A stretch of 64,000 nucleotides of DNA. Source: Actinomycetota bacterium. GTDB taxonomy: Bacteria; Actinomycetota; UBA4738; HRBIN12. The notes beneath the pieces are model-generated. The model was not told where the DNA came from. It saw only the letters and a program-made list of their open reading frames with translations, and did not search any database. Positions 8,687 through 17,366 of the stretch are shown piece by piece. The DNA lies in the NCBI GenBank assembly GCA_040881665.1, contig JBBECT010000005.1:202138-266137 (forward strand). Reading direction: 5' to 3'. A program made the position numbers and the translations under genes. Within the stretch, counting starts at the first letter, position 1; each line of letters begins with the position of its first letter.

Positions 8687-10660
8687 TTGCGGGATTCGGC
8701 CTGCTCGGCCCCCTACAATGACCGGTACCCACCGCGCGGCCCCCACCATGCGGAGGGCGGCATCACGGCACGATCAAGCGCTTCTGCCAAACCCGTCCCG
8801 GCCACGGCGCCCGCCTCGGCCGCGACAGGCGTTCGCCTGACCACCCTCGACGGCCGGTACCGGATCGTCGAGCGGATCGCCGCCGGAGGGATGGGCGAGG
8901 TGTTCCGCGCCCACGACACCGTGCTCGACCGCCAGGTCGCGATCAAGGTTCTCCACCGGTCGCTGGCGGGCGACGCGGGATTCATCGAGCGGTTCCGTCG
9001 CGAGGCACGCGCGGCAGCCGGCATCAACCATCCGAACATCGTCGCCGTCTACGACTGGGGCGCGGTCGACGGCATCTACTTCATGGTGATGGAGCACATC
9101 CGTGGTCAGAGTCTGCGGGAGCTCCTGAACGCCCGCGGACGCCTGGAGCCCGCGCAGGCGGCCGAGGTCCTCGACCAGGTGCTCGCCGCGCTGGGCCACG
9201 CGCACCGACAGGGCATCGTGCACCGCGACATCAAGCCGGAGAACATCATGGTCACGCCGGAGGGCATCGCGAAGGTGGCGGACTTCGGCCTTGCCCGTGC
9301 CTACGCCGACGGCCGACAGACCTCCACCGGCACGGTAACCGGAACGGTGCAGTACCTCGCGCCCGAACAGATCCGCGGCGAGCCCGCCGATCCCCGCACC
9401 GACCTGTATTCGCTCGGCATCGTGAGCTTCGAACTGCTCACCGGAAAGCTCCCGTTCACCGGTGAGACCGCGATGGCGATCGCCTACAAGCACCTCTCGA
9501 ACCGTGTCCCGGCGCCCTCGAGGATCATCCCGGGCCTGCCGGCCGGGATGGACGGGTTCGTCACCTCCGCTACGGAGCGCGACCGAGAGCTGCGACCCGA
9601 GTCGGCCGAGGAGATGCGTCGCGACCTGTCACGCGAGTCCGCGATGCTTCCCGTCGCGCCCGCGCTGGCCGGGATCGTCGAGGCCGAGGCTCCGCTCATC
9701 CTCCCCGAGGCCGGCCCCGAGCGGGCCGAGACCGTGACGATCGAACGGGAGACCGCGAGCGGCGAGCGCCGCGCACGTCGATGGCCCAAGCGTGTGGTCG
9801 CCCTCGTCCTGCTGCTCGGTCTGCTCGGCGGCGCCGCGTACGGCGCGTGGGAGTACCTGATCCCCCACTACCACGACATCCCGAGGCTCGTCGGCAGCGA
9901 CCTCGATCGAGCGCGCTCCCGTCTGAGCTCCCTCGGCTACACGGTCGCGATCGGCGAAGCGAGCCACTCCGACGACATCGCTGCCGGTCGCGTCCTGCAG
10001 CTGCAGCCTCCCGCCGGCGAGCGCCTCGAAGAAGGCGAGCAGGTCCTCATCGTGCCGTCCGCCGGCCCTCCCCCAGTTCACGTCCCCGACGTCGTCGGGA
10101 TGCCCCGAGCCCGGGCGGTGGCGGCGATCGAAGATACAGAGCTCGTCGTCGGGAGGACGACCCAGGCGTTCTCCGAACGGATCGACGAGGGCCAGGTCGT
10201 CCGGCAGCGGCCGAGCAGCGCACGAGCGCCTCTCGGCAGCGAGATCAGCCTCGTGATCAGCAAGGGCCCTCCGCCGCGGGCCGTACTCGCCGTCGTCGGT
10301 CGCGAGGTCGACGATGCCACCGCGGCGCTGCAAGCAGGCGGGTTCCAGGTCCGGGTCGTCGAGGAGTTCAGCAACAGCGCTCGGATCGGGATCGTCATGG
10401 GCCAGTCCCCGCTGGCGGGAACCGAGCGCGCGTTCGATTCCTTCGTCACGCTCACCGTCTCCGAGGGCCCGGAGCGGTTCGCGATCGCCGACTACCGGGG
10501 CATGACCGAGGTGCAGGCCGTCGCGGCGATCCAGGCCCGGGGGCTCGCCGCCGACGTGCAGCGGGTTCCCAACGCGAAGGGAGCCGTCGTGCGCGGCCAG
10601 GATCCGAAACCGGGGACGATCGTCCGTGCCGGCGACACGATCACGATCTTCATCGGCTGA
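8687..10660 (+). CDS. PASTA-domain Ser/Thr protein kinase (PknB type)
   Basis: 657 aa from TTG 8687. Kinase domain about 53-315: glycine loop IAAGGMGEVF, VAIKVL (K87), HRDIKPENI (catalytic D181), DFGLA (199-203), YLAPEQ. One transmembrane helix (about 368-388) precedes four extracellular PASTA repeats (about 395-657) that sense muropeptides or lipid II in related kinases; it probably regulates growth and cell-wall synthesis. The start is doubtful: TTG 8687 lies upstream of the -10 box at 8714, and no ATG, GTG or other TTG exists in frame before the kinase domain. ATC 8762, 4 nt after GGAGGG, is a candidate non-canonical start. It runs convergently into a secreted coiled-coil protein 7 nt away. 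Confidence 0.92.
   Translation: MRDSACSAPYNDRYPPRGPHHAEGGITARSSASAKPVPATAPASAATGVRLTTLDGRYRIVERIAAGGMGEVFRAHDTVLDRQVAIKVLHRSLAGDAGFIERFRREARAAAGINHPNIVAVYDWGAVDGIYFMVMEHIRGQSLRELLNARGRLEPAQAAEVLDQVLAALGHAHRQGIVHRDIKPENIMVTPEGIAKVADFGLARAYADGRQTSTGTVTGTVQYLAPEQIRGEPADPRTDLYSLGIVSFELLTGKLPFTGETAMAIAYKHLSNRVPAPSRIIPGLPAGMDGFVTSATERDRELRPESAEEMRRDLSRESAMLPVAPALAGIVEAEAPLILPEAGPERAETVTIERETASGERRARRWPKRVVALVLLLGLLGGAAYGAWEYLIPHYHDIPRLVGSDLDRARSRLSSLGYTVAIGEASHSDDIAAGRVLQLQPPAGERLEEGEQVLIVPSAGPPPVHVPDVVGMPRARAVAAIEDTELVVGRTTQAFSERIDEGQVVRQRPSSARAPLGSEISLVISKGPPPRAVLAVVGREVDDATAALQAGGFQVRVVEEFSNSARIGIVMGQSPLAGTERAFDSFVTLTVSEGPERFAIADYRGMTEVQAVAAIQARGLAADVQRVPNAKGAVVRGQDPKPGTIVRAGDTITIFIG
8714..8719 (+). 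promoter_or_regulatory. -10 box TACAAT before the PASTA kinase gene
   Basis: TACAAT lies in the short divergent region between the TPP riboswitch and the kinase. Transcription would begin near 8726, downstream of the only in-frame TTG (8687). A Shine-Dalgarno-like GGAGGG follows at 8752-8757. No well-spaced -35 is obvious. Confidence 0.45.
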
Positions 10661-10667
10661 TGCCGGA

Positions 10668-11858
10668 TCAGTCCCAGGCGCTCTCGTTCGCGTATCGCTC
10701 CCAGTACCGCTCGACGATCGGGACCAGGCCGGTCACGTACGCGCCGCTCGCGCAGCCCGCGCACCACGACGACGCGCGGATCGCGTTCGCGGTGACCATC
10801 CGGTCGGCGCACCTCTTCAAACCCTGGAGCACCGCGCCGTACCCGTAGGTCTCCGCCCCGCGGAGGAGCGTCTGATGGGTCGCCTCCAGGCCCTGCTCGA
10901 GCGAGACGTAGTTGCGAACCCCATGTGAGTTGAATACGGTCGCGTTCGGCATGTCGAGGGTTGTCGCCAGTGGGTTCCAGCGGGCCTCGGTGAACTCGGC
11001 CACCTGCCAGGTCACCATGATCACGACGTTATCCGAGCAGGTCGGCGCGTCGATGTACTGCAGGAACGACTTCGCCCACGTCCCGAACGTCGCCCCGCCG
11101 CCGGCCGGCACCGAGAACTCCCTCTCCGCGAGCTCTTCCGCATGGGCACTGAGCTGCGACAGGAGACGCTGCGCCTCCTGCTTCGCGTCGGCGATCGCGT
11201 CCAGGCGCCACTGCTGGTCGACGAGGGCGGCCGCGAGCCGTTCCTCCTCGGTGTCGAGCACCTCGACGAGCTCCACCTGCCGCGCGAGTTCGGCCTGTTC
11301 GAGCCGCCGCTTGCGATCCAGCATCTCGGCGGCGACTGCGGCTTCGTCGGCGAGGGCGTCGTCGGCGACCTGCATCTGGTTGAGGAATTCCAGCCGGTCA
11401 CCGGCTTCGGTGAGCGACTGGGACTCGAGGACGAACTCGAGCGCCGCCGGTCCCTCGGCGAGCTCGACGGCCACGAGGGCGCGATCGGCGAGGCGGGTCT
11501 GGATCTCCGCGTGCTCCGCCTCGATCACGACGAGCTCGCTGCGAAGCGACATCAGCTGCTGCTGGGTCTCATCGAACGCGCTCTGGGCCTCACCCAGAGC
11601 CCGCGCCGCCTCGGCGATCTGCACCTGGAGCGTCGTCGACGCTCGCTGCTCGGCGGCGATCGTTTCGCGCAGCTCGACGAGGCGCTGCTCGACGTCGCCG
11701 ATCTCGACCTTGGTGCGCCGCTGCCGTTGCTCGAGACGGTCGTCGTTCTCGCCCGCCGAGACGCCCGCGGCCGGAACGATCGCGGAGAGCGCGAGCACCG
11801 CGACGAGCACGCGGGGAGCGCGGCGCCGGGCGGAACGAGGAAGTGTGGACACGGCCAT
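10668..11858 (-). CDS. Secreted coiled-coil protein with a C-terminal lysozyme-like/adaptor domain
   Basis: 396 aa. Signal peptide about 1-36 (RVLVAVLALSAIVPAAGVSAG). Residues 40-255 are a long Glu/Gln/Ala-rich coiled coil like those of PcsB/EnvC/RipC-type peptidoglycan hydrolase regulators. The C-terminal 130 residues contain a pattern (NPLATT, then VFNSHGVRNYVSLEQGLEATHQTLL) that I have seen in actinobacterial and phage cell-wall proteins, plus several Cys (TCSD, KRCAD, WCAGCAS) that could form disulfides. No catalytic residues are certain. Convergent with the PASTA kinase gene; a shared cell-wall role is plausible but inferred. Confidence 0.75.
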   Translation of the reverse strand: MAVSTLPRSARRRAPRVLVAVLALSAIVPAAGVSAGENDDRLEQRQRRTKVEIGDVEQRLVELRETIAAEQRASTTLQVQIAEAARALGEAQSAFDETQQQLMSLRSELVVIEAEHAEIQTRLADRALVAVELAEGPAALEFVLESQSLTEAGDRLEFLNQMQVADDALADEAAVAAEMLDRKRRLEQAELARQVELVEVLDTEEERLAAALVDQQWRLDAIADAKQEAQRLLSQLSAHAEELAEREFSVPAGGGATFGTWAKSFLQYIDAPTCSDNVVIMVTWQVAEFTEARWNPLATTLDMPNATVFNSHGVRNYVSLEQGLEATHQTLLRGAETYGYGAVLQGLKRCADRMVTANAIRASSWCAGCASGAYVTGLVPIVERYWERYANESAWD

Positions 11859-11911
11859 GGACGAAAGGGAACCCCCACCTGCCCATCGGCGGGGGCGCCG
11901 GCAGGCTTGAA

Positions 11912-11938
11912 CGGGGGAGGCTACTACCTGCTCCCCCG
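11912..11938. terminator. GC-rich hairpin between two minus-strand genes
   Basis: CGGGGGAG (11912-11919) pairs perfectly with CTCCCCCG (11931-11938) around an 11-nt loop. It lies after the stop of the Mo-oxidoreductase (11988) and before the start of the coiled-coil gene (11858). It could end the former transcript or be part of the leader of the latter; further GC-rich inverted repeats flank it. No riboswitch class was recognised. Confidence 0.4.
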
Positions 11939-11987
11939 CTGCTCCCAGCTACCCCCGCCCGGCCCCTCGTCGGGCGAGGAGAGGGGC

Positions 11988-12614
11988 TCAGGGCTCGAGG
12001 TCGGCCCGCCCGTGCTCCTGATAGCTGTAGCGTTCCTCGGGCCAGGGATCCGCGTGCACGTGGTAGCCGCGCTCCTCCCAGAAGCCGCGCTTGTTGTCGG
12101 TTCGGAACTCGAGCCCCCGGAGCCATTTCGCGCTCTTCCAGGCGTACCGCTTCGGGACGACGAGCCGAAGCGGATATCCGTGCTCGGGGGTCAGATCGTG
12201 GCCCGCGTGCGCCCACGCGACGAGGACGTCGCCATCATCCATCGCCTGCATCGACAGGTCAGACGTGTAGCCCTGCTCACAGTGCGTCACGACCCATCTC
12301 GCCCCGCCCGTGGGATGGCAGCGCTCGGCGAGGGTACGGAACGAGACCCCGGTCCACGCGTTGTCCAGGGTCGTCCACCCGGTCACGCAGTGCATGTCGG
12401 CGGTGAGCGTGGTGATCGGCAGGGCCCGCAACTCCTCGTAGGTCAGGACGACCTCCTGCTCGACCTCACCGAACAACCGGAGATCCCAGGTCGAGAGGTC
12501 GAACGCGGGGATCGAACCGACATGCAGCACGGGCCAGGTCTTCACGAGTCGCTGCCCCGGCGGCACACGGGCCGCGACCTCATCAGAGAGCTTCTGCGAG
12601 AACAACCCCATCAT
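11988..12614 (-). CDS. Sulfite-oxidase-like molybdopterin oxidoreductase
   Basis: 208 aa from ATG 12614, overlapping the threonine aldolase stop as ATGA with GGAGG just upstream. The Mo-pterin domain of the sulfite oxidase/MsrP family is present, with the presumed Mo-ligand Cys in [10 protein letters not shown] and the downstream WTGV, TSDL and [19 protein letters not shown] blocks. There is no heme, dimerisation or Tat signal region, so it is a short cytoplasmic form. Physiological substrate unknown. Coupling to threonine aldolase gives no clear hint. Confidence 0.85.
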   Translation of the reverse strand: MMGLFSQKLSDEVAARVPPGQRLVKTWPVLHVGSIPAFDLSTWDLRLFGEVEQEVVLTYEELRALPITTLTADMHCVTGWTTLDNAWTGVSFRTLAERCHPTGGARWVVTHCEQGYTSDLSMQAMDDGDVLVAWAHAGHDLTPEHGYPLRLVVPKRYAWKSAKWLRGLEFRTDNKRGFWEERGYHVHADPWPEERYSYQEHGRADLEP

Positions 12615-13693
12615 GCCTCCTCCGCCCGGATGGACGTCGTCGCGAGCCTCGACGCGGAGGCGATCGCGCGCCATGCCTCGAGCGCGACATCGATCCCGTC
12701 GTCGTCCACGTCCCAGTGCGTGACCATCCTCACGACACCGTTCGTCGGCGTCGCCCCGATCCCGGCGTCACGGAGGCGATCGATCACCTCGAGCGGATCC
12801 AGTCCGATCCGAGCGATGTCGGCGAACACCATGTTCGTCTCGACGGCCGCAACATCCACCGTCCCGGGCAGCGCCGCCTCGACACCGTGAGCCAGTCGCT
12901 GCGCGCGCTCGTGGTCTTCGTGGAGCCGCCCGGGCCCGCGCTCGAGGGCGAGCAGGCCGGCCGCAGCCATGATCCCCGCCTGCCGCCAGGCACCGCCGAA
13001 CAGGATCTGCAGCCGCCGTGCCTCGGCCATCACCTCGATCGGCCCACACAGCAGCGACCCGATCGGAGCGCCGAGACCCTTGGACACGCAGAACATCAGG
13101 GTGTCAACGGTCGCGCCGAACTCGGCCGGATCGATCCCCGTCGCCGCTGCCGCGTTGAACAGCCGCGCGCCGTCCAGGTGGAGCGGGAGGCTACGGGCGC
13201 TCACCGCCTCGCGGATCGCGTGCAGCCGATCGAGCTGCAGACATGTTCCACCGGCGTATCCGGCAGTGTTCTCCACGGCGACGAGGTCCACGATCTCCAC
13301 GTCGTAGTAGGAGTCTTCCGCGAGTCCGTCGGCGACCGCCTCGGCCGTCAGGTGGCCCCGGTCCGGCCCTTCGATCTGGCGATAGGAGATCCCGGACAGC
13401 ACCGCGGAGGTCATGACCTCGGTCGAGGCGACGTGCGCGCCCTCCGCGCACACGACGAGATGTCCGCCGCCCCGGACGTGAAGTCGCAGAGCGATCTGGT
13501 TCGCCATCGTGCCGGTCGGCACGTACAGGGCTGCCTCCGTGCCGACGAGGGCAGCGGCACGTTCCTGCAGCGCGTTCACCGTCGGGTCGTCGCCGTACCA
13601 GGCATCACCGACTTCCGCGTCGGCCATCGCGCGCCGCATCGCGTCCGAAGGACGCGTGACGGTGTCCGAACGCAGGTCGACGCGATAGCGCAC
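12611..13693 (-). CDS. ltaE: Low-specificity L-threonine aldolase
   Basis: 360 aa, PLP-dependent, cleaves L-threonine/allo-threonine to glycine and acetaldehyde. Motifs: [11 protein letters not shown] at the N-terminus, [10 protein letters not shown], FxPTGTMAN-like [35 protein letters not shown], and the PLP lysine in [16 protein letters not shown] start at 13693 with TATACT (13703-13708, minus strand) 9 nt upstream and no Shine-Dalgarno, so the transcript is probably nearly leaderless. As a glycine/C2 enzyme it could feed the one-carbon block, but no genetic link is visible. Confidence 0.93.
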   Translation of the reverse strand: MRYRVDLRSDTVTRPSDAMRRAMADAEVGDAWYGDDPTVNALQERAAALVGTEAALYVPTGTMANQIALRLHVRGGGHLVVCAEGAHVASTEVMTSAVLSGISYRQIEGPDRGHLTAEAVADGLAEDSYYDVEIVDLVAVENTAGYAGGTCLQLDRLHAIREAVSARSLPLHLDGARLFNAAAATGIDPAEFGATVDTLMFCVSKGLGAPIGSLLCGPIEVMAEARRLQILFGGAWRQAGIMAAAGLLALERGPGRLHEDHERAQRLAHGVEAALPGTVDVAAVETNMVFADIARIGLDPLEVIDRLRDAGIGATPTNGVVRMVTHWDVDDDGIDVALEAWRAIASASRLATTSIRAEEA

Positions 13694-13711
13694 AGAAGCG
13701 TCAGTATATGG

Positions 13712-14740
13712 TCAGCCGGTGAAGACCTCGGCCGTGCGGATCAGAGAGTCCGGCACCACCTTGCGCTCGGCGACCGCGTCGGCCAGAGGAACGTCGACGA
13801 TCTCCCCACCCGACAACGCGGCCATGCGGCCCCATCCGCCCGCGGTGGCGAGGGCGACGGCTGCCACCCCCAGCCGCGTCGCGAGGATCCGGTCGAACGG
13901 CACGGGCGAGCCCCCGCGCTGGGTGTGGCCGAGGATCGTCACCCGGGTGTCGTAGCCCGTTCGCTCCTGGATCTGGGGTCCGAGCACCGCGGAGATCCCC
14001 CCGAGGCGCGGGAACCCGTTCTCATCGACCTCGTAGGCGGGCAGCGGCATCGAGTGGTCGACCGGAAGAGCGCCCTCGGCCACCACGACGATCGAGAACG
14101 AGGCGCTGCGCATATGGCGCGTACGGAGCAGAGCACAGACCTCATCGAGATCGAACGGCCGCTCGGGGATCAAAGTCGCATCCGCTCCGCCCGCGATACC
14201 CGCGGAGATCGCGATCCATCCCGCGTGGCGGCCCATCACCTCGACGACCATCACGCGGTTGTGACTCTCCGCGGTGCTGTGCAGCCGGTCGACGGCCTCG
14301 GTCGCGACGCCGACCGCGGTGTGGAACCCGATCGTGTAGTCGTTGGCCGACAGATCGTTGTCGATCGTCTTCGGCACTCCGATGACATGGACACCGAGAT
14401 CCGCGAGACGCGTCGCAGCCGTGAGCGTTCCCTCTCCGCCGATCGCGATCAATCCGTCGAGACGGTGACGCGCGAGCGTCTCTTCGATCCGCTCCGGCCC
14501 ACGATCGTGGTTGAACGGGTTCGTACCCGATGACCCAAGGATCGTCCCGCCCCGATGGATGATCCCCCGCACCGCGGCCGTATCGAGGGTCCGGGCGTCG
14601 TCGTCGAGGACGCCCAGCCATCCGTCGGCGAACCCCACCACCTCGTCCCCCCGCCGGCCGACCGCGTCGCGCACGACCGCGCGGATCACCGCGTTCAGTC
14701 CGGGGCAGTCGCCCCCGCCGGTGAGCAGGCCCAGTCGCAC
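13712..14740 (-). CDS. pfkA: 6-phosphofructokinase, actinobacterial group III type
   Basis: 342 aa. Phosphorylates fructose 6-phosphate. Sites seen: GGGDCPGLN (nucleotide), IGGEGTL, PKTIDNDL (catalytic Asp) and MGRHAGWIA. The residue after GGE is Gly, the ATP-type signature (PPi enzymes have Asp there), while Lys precedes TIDND as in mixed-type group III enzymes, so ATP dependence is predicted. GTG 14740 with TAGGAT (14747-14752, minus strand) 6 nt upstream and no Shine-Dalgarno: leaderless. Confidence 0.93.
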   Translation of the reverse strand: MRLGLLTGGGDCPGLNAVIRAVVRDAVGRRGDEVVGFADGWLGVLDDDARTLDTAAVRGIIHRGGTILGSSGTNPFNHDRGPERIEETLARHRLDGLIAIGGEGTLTAATRLADLGVHVIGVPKTIDNDLSANDYTIGFHTAVGVATEAVDRLHSTAESHNRVMVVEVMGRHAGWIAISAGIAGGADATLIPERPFDLDEVCALLRTRHMRSASFSIVVVAEGALPVDHSMPLPAYEVDENGFPRLGGISAVLGPQIQERTGYDTRVTILGHTQRGGSPVPFDRILATRLGVAAVALATAGGWGRMAALSGGEIVDVPLADAVAERKVVPDSLIRTAEVFTG

Positions 14741-14780
14741 CGCGTCATCCTATGCGCCGAGGGCCGGGCGGCGGGCGCGG

Positions 14781-14813
14781 ACCGGGCGCGGGCCGGGCGC
14801 GGGCCGGGCGCGG
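14781..14813. repeat. Three tandem copies of an 11-bp GC repeat
   Basis: The unit (A/G)CCGGGCGCGG occurs three times head to tail between the divergent pfkA and the 49-aa membrane gene, within a wholly G+C tract from about 14755 to 14818. Probably slippage-derived; no function is evident. Confidence 0.7.
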
Positions 14814-14854
14814 GCGGGAAATGAGGTCCGCGGCGTGCGGTAGCATCTCGCGCG

Positions 14855-15004
14855 ATGCAGCCCATCCTTGCGATCAGCGGGTTCCTGGAGTGGTTCTTCG
14901 CGATCCTGCTCGTCGGCCTCGTCGGTGCGGCGGGGCTCTTCGGCGTCTTCATCGTGATCCAGCTGTTCCGCAACCCGGCCCGCGGCGGGCGCCGGCGGAT
15001 CTAG
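14855..15004 (+). CDS. 49-aa single-pass membrane peptide
   Basis: Short ORF from ATG 14855 to TAG 15002-15004. Residues 10-36 form a hydrophobic helix (FLEWFFAILLVGLVGAAGLF, then GVFIVIQLF); the tail is basic (RNPARGGRRRI), predicting an N-out or N-periplasmic, C-in topology. A -10 hexamer TAGCAT (14841-14846) lies 8 nt before the ATG with no Shine-Dalgarno, the leaderless arrangement of many genes here, which supports expression. It converges on the EEP-family gene with no gap. No recognised family. Confidence 0.6.
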   Translation: MQPILAISGFLEWFFAILLVGLVGAAGLFGVFIVIQLFRNPARGGRRRI

Positions 15005-15694
15005 CTACCCGATCTCGAGGTCTGCCACCAGGGGAAGGTGATCCGACGCGATCCCCGCCTCGACGGCGACCCGGGCGGAGGCAACCCCGACACCCTCAGA
15101 AACCAGGAGGTAGTCGATCCTCGCCGACGGATCGTCCGAGGGGAACGTCGCACCCTGATCGTGTCCGGTGTCGGCGGGGAGGGGATCCTGGGGCCGGACA
15201 TCCCGGAGGGCCTCGGCCAGACGCGCCGCCGCGCCGCGACCCGGCCGCTCGTTCAGGTCGGCCCCGAGGATCGTCGGCGGGTCGAGCGGGAGCGCGAGAT
15301 CGGCGAGCATCTCAGCGTGCGCGGCGCGCTCGGCCGGGACCAGCCCCAAGTGCGCCGACACCACTCGCAGACGCACGGACCAGGCGCGCACGTCGGCGAG
15401 CAACGCTCCTCGCGGGTAGAAGCGCTCGGTCCCGGGGAACCGATCGAGACGGTGGCCGGCGATGGTGAGCGGCGTCCGAACCAGGACGGCGTTCTTCACC
15501 CGGCGGCGGAGCGGCGACCAGGGGTCGGAAGCCACCTCCATCCCCAGCCGCTCACCCAGCCGGCGCAGGTACCGGCGTGGACCGGACTCTTGCACCAACA
15601 GGACATCGGGAGCGAGGTCGTGGAGCACCTCGGCGATCGGTTCCCGCCCGAGCCGGAACCCCTTGAGGTTGTAGACGACGACCCGGCAGCGCAC
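15005..15694 (-). CDS. Endonuclease/exonuclease/phosphatase (EEP) family protein
   Basis: 229 aa, cytoplasmic. EEP superfamily blocks: N-terminal VVYNLKGF, metal-binding Glu in LLVQESG, SAHLGL, GADLNERPG, and the C-terminal RIDYLLVSEG and ASDHLPLVADL (catalytic Asp-His). No signal peptide or added domain. The substrate could be DNA, a phospholipid or a phosphoinositide; the sequence does not decide. GTG 15694 with TAGGCT (15701-15706, minus strand) 6 nt upstream and no Shine-Dalgarno: leaderless. Confidence 0.85.
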   Translation of the reverse strand: MRCRVVVYNLKGFRLGREPIAEVLHDLAPDVLLVQESGPRRYLRRLGERLGMEVASDPWSPLRRRVKNAVLVRTPLTIAGHRLDRFPGTERFYPRGALLADVRAWSVRLRVVSAHLGLVPAERAAHAEMLADLALPLDPPTILGADLNERPGRGAAARLAEALRDVRPQDPLPADTGHDQGATFPSDDPSARIDYLLVSEGVGVASARVAVEAGIASDHLPLVADLEIG

Positions 15695-15753
15695 GACGCG
15701 AGCCTATCGCGAGGGAGGTGGCTCCGAGAGGGTGGCCGTTTCGCAGCGAGCTG

Positions 15754-16695
15754 TCAGTGGATCGTCGTACCGACCTCGCCCCGGAGCGCTGGCAAGGCGT
15801 CCTCGAGGTCGGCGATCACGGCGGTTCGGTCGTTCCCCCGCTCGGAGAACTCCACCGCCGCCCGCACCTTCGGCCCCATCGACCCCGCGCCGAACTCCCC
15901 CGCTGCGAGCATCCGTCGCGCCTCGTCGACGGGAAGGTCGCGGATCTGCTCGGCGTGCTCGGTTCCGAAATCCCGCTGGACCCCAGCGACGTCGGTGAGG
16001 ATCAGCAGGGTCGAGGCCTGCAGCTCCGTGGCCAGGATCCCGGCGGCGAGGTCCTTGTCGATCACGCCTTCGACCCCGACGAGGCGGGGGCCGTCTTCGA
16101 TCACCGGCACGCCGCCGCCGCCCGACGCGATCACGATCGCACCGTCGCCGATCAGGTTCGCGATCACCGGGGTCTCGACGATCGAGTACGGCGCCGGCGA
16201 GGGAACGACGCGGCGCCACCCGCCGTGGCTGTCGGGTTTGACCGTCCAGCCTCGCTCGTCCGCAAGCCTCTGCGCCTCCTCTTCCTCGTAGTAGGGGCCG
16301 ATCGGCTTCGTCGGATCCTCGAACGCGGGGTCGTCGGCACGCACCCGCGTCAGCGTGAGCACGGTGACCACAGGACGTTCCATCGCCCGCTCGAAGAACA
16401 CGTCGCCGATCGTGACCTGAAGGAGATAGCCGATCTGGCCCTGGCTCTCGGCCCCGCACACATCGAGCGGCATCGGATGCACCCAGCCGCGCGCCGCCTC
16501 CTGCTGCAACAGGATCCGCCCGACCTGGGGACCGTTCCCGTGCGTGAGCACGACCTCCCAGCCGGCGGCTGCGATATCGGCGACCTTCTCCGCGGCGCTG
16601 CGGGCCGATCGATACAGCTCCTCGAAGGTGTCGTCGGCGCCGCGTCTGAGCAGCGCGTTCCCACCGAGGGCCACGACGACCCGCTCCACCCGCAT
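15754..16695 (-). CDS. arcC: Carbamate kinase
   Basis: 313 aa from ATG 16695, chosen over an upstream in-frame ATG because GGAGGAGGG lies directly before it and the family begins at VVVALGGNALL. Catalyses carbamoyl phosphate + ADP to ATP + carbamate (or the reverse). Motifs: ALGGNALLRRG, LTHGNGPQVG, ESQGQIGYLLQ, IASGGGGVPV, VIDKDLAA (catalytic Lys/Asp) and FGAGSMGPKVRAA. No arginine deiminase or ornithine carbamoyltransferase is nearby, so its pathway here is unclear. A -10-like TATCCT precedes it near 16726. Confidence 0.92.
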   Translation of the reverse strand: MRVERVVVALGGNALLRRGADDTFEELYRSARSAAEKVADIAAAGWEVVLTHGNGPQVGRILLQQEAARGWVHPMPLDVCGAESQGQIGYLLQVTIGDVFFERAMERPVVTVLTLTRVRADDPAFEDPTKPIGPYYEEEEAQRLADERGWTVKPDSHGGWRRVVPSPAPYSIVETPVIANLIGDGAIVIASGGGGVPVIEDGPRLVGVEGVIDKDLAAGILATELQASTLLILTDVAGVQRDFGTEHAEQIRDLPVDEARRMLAAGEFGAGSMGPKVRAAVEFSERGNDRTAVIADLEDALPALRGEVGTTIH

Positions 16696-16765
16696 CCCTC
16701 CTCCAGCTCGGGAAGGGTCCGAGGATACCCGCTGCCGGTTCGGCGACCGCGGGCTCGGTGACCGG

Positions 16766-17350
16766 TCAGATCTGGAGGTCTCCGGGGACATCGATGTCGT
16801 GAAGGCTCCGCCGCTGCGGATCGAGCGACGTCCAGGTCGCCTCGTCGATCACCCCGACGCGCAGCGCATCGAGGAACCCGCGCAGCCTCCGCTCTCCGTC
16901 GTGGAGAAGCGCGTGAGCGACGTGACGGCCGCGATCGGCGCGCACCAGCATCGGCAGCGGCCGGAAGAGATCGCCGTCCTGCAGCGCGACCGCGTCCGTC
17001 CCCGCTTCACCCGCCACGGCCAGCATCTCCAGGAGCACGGGGGTCGACGGCTCCGGCATGTCGCCGCCGACGACCAGAGCGAGATCGGTCGTCGTCTCGT
17101 TCAGACCGGCGAGCAGGCCGGCCAAGGGCCCCTGCCGGTCACCGGATCCCTCGGCTGCGTCGCGCGCGAACCGGGCCGGGACCCCGAGCGGCAAGGACGG
17201 CTCGGGACCTTCCGCGGAGAGGACGACGACGACCTCGTTGCAGACCTCGATCAGGCGCAACACCGGATGGTGCAACAGCGGCATCCCCCGGTAGATCGCC
17301 GCGAGCTTGTCCGAGCCGAACCGAGTGGATGCTCCTCCCGCGAGGACGAT
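16766..17350 (-). CDS. mobA: MobA-like molybdenum cofactor guanylyltransferase, start codon unresolved
   Basis: Would attach GMP to molybdopterin to make the (bis-)MGD cofactor that formate dehydrogenase needs, which fits its place at the end of the fdh cluster. The frame encodes the family's nucleotide-binding N-terminus IVLAGGASTRFGSDKL (starting about 17350), then VVGGDMPEP (metal Asp). ATG 17284 is the first standard start but would delete that essential loop. Upstream codons in frame back to the fdh stop (17367) contain no ATG, GTG or TTG; ATC at 17350 is the best-placed alternative and is used here. An N-terminal sequence error or a +1 frameshift from the fdh gene are other explanations. 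Confidence 0.75.
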   Translation of the reverse strand: MVLAGGASTRFGSDKLAAIYRGMPLLHHPVLRLIEVCNEVVVVLSAEGPEPSLPLGVPARFARDAAEGSGDRQGPLAGLLAGLNETTTDLALVVGGDMPEPSTPVLLEMLAVAGEAGTDAVALQDGDLFRPLPMLVRADRGRHVAHALLHDGERRLRGFLDALRVGVIDEATWTSLDPQRRSLHDIDVPGDLQI

Positions 17351-17366
17351 CCCCGTCGCGACGAGA

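Noticed and set aside
11859-11987. Possible c-di-AMP (ydaO) riboswitch before a secreted cell-wall protein
   Set aside because: The region has GC-rich hairpins, but the conserved ydaO blocks could not be matched on either strand.
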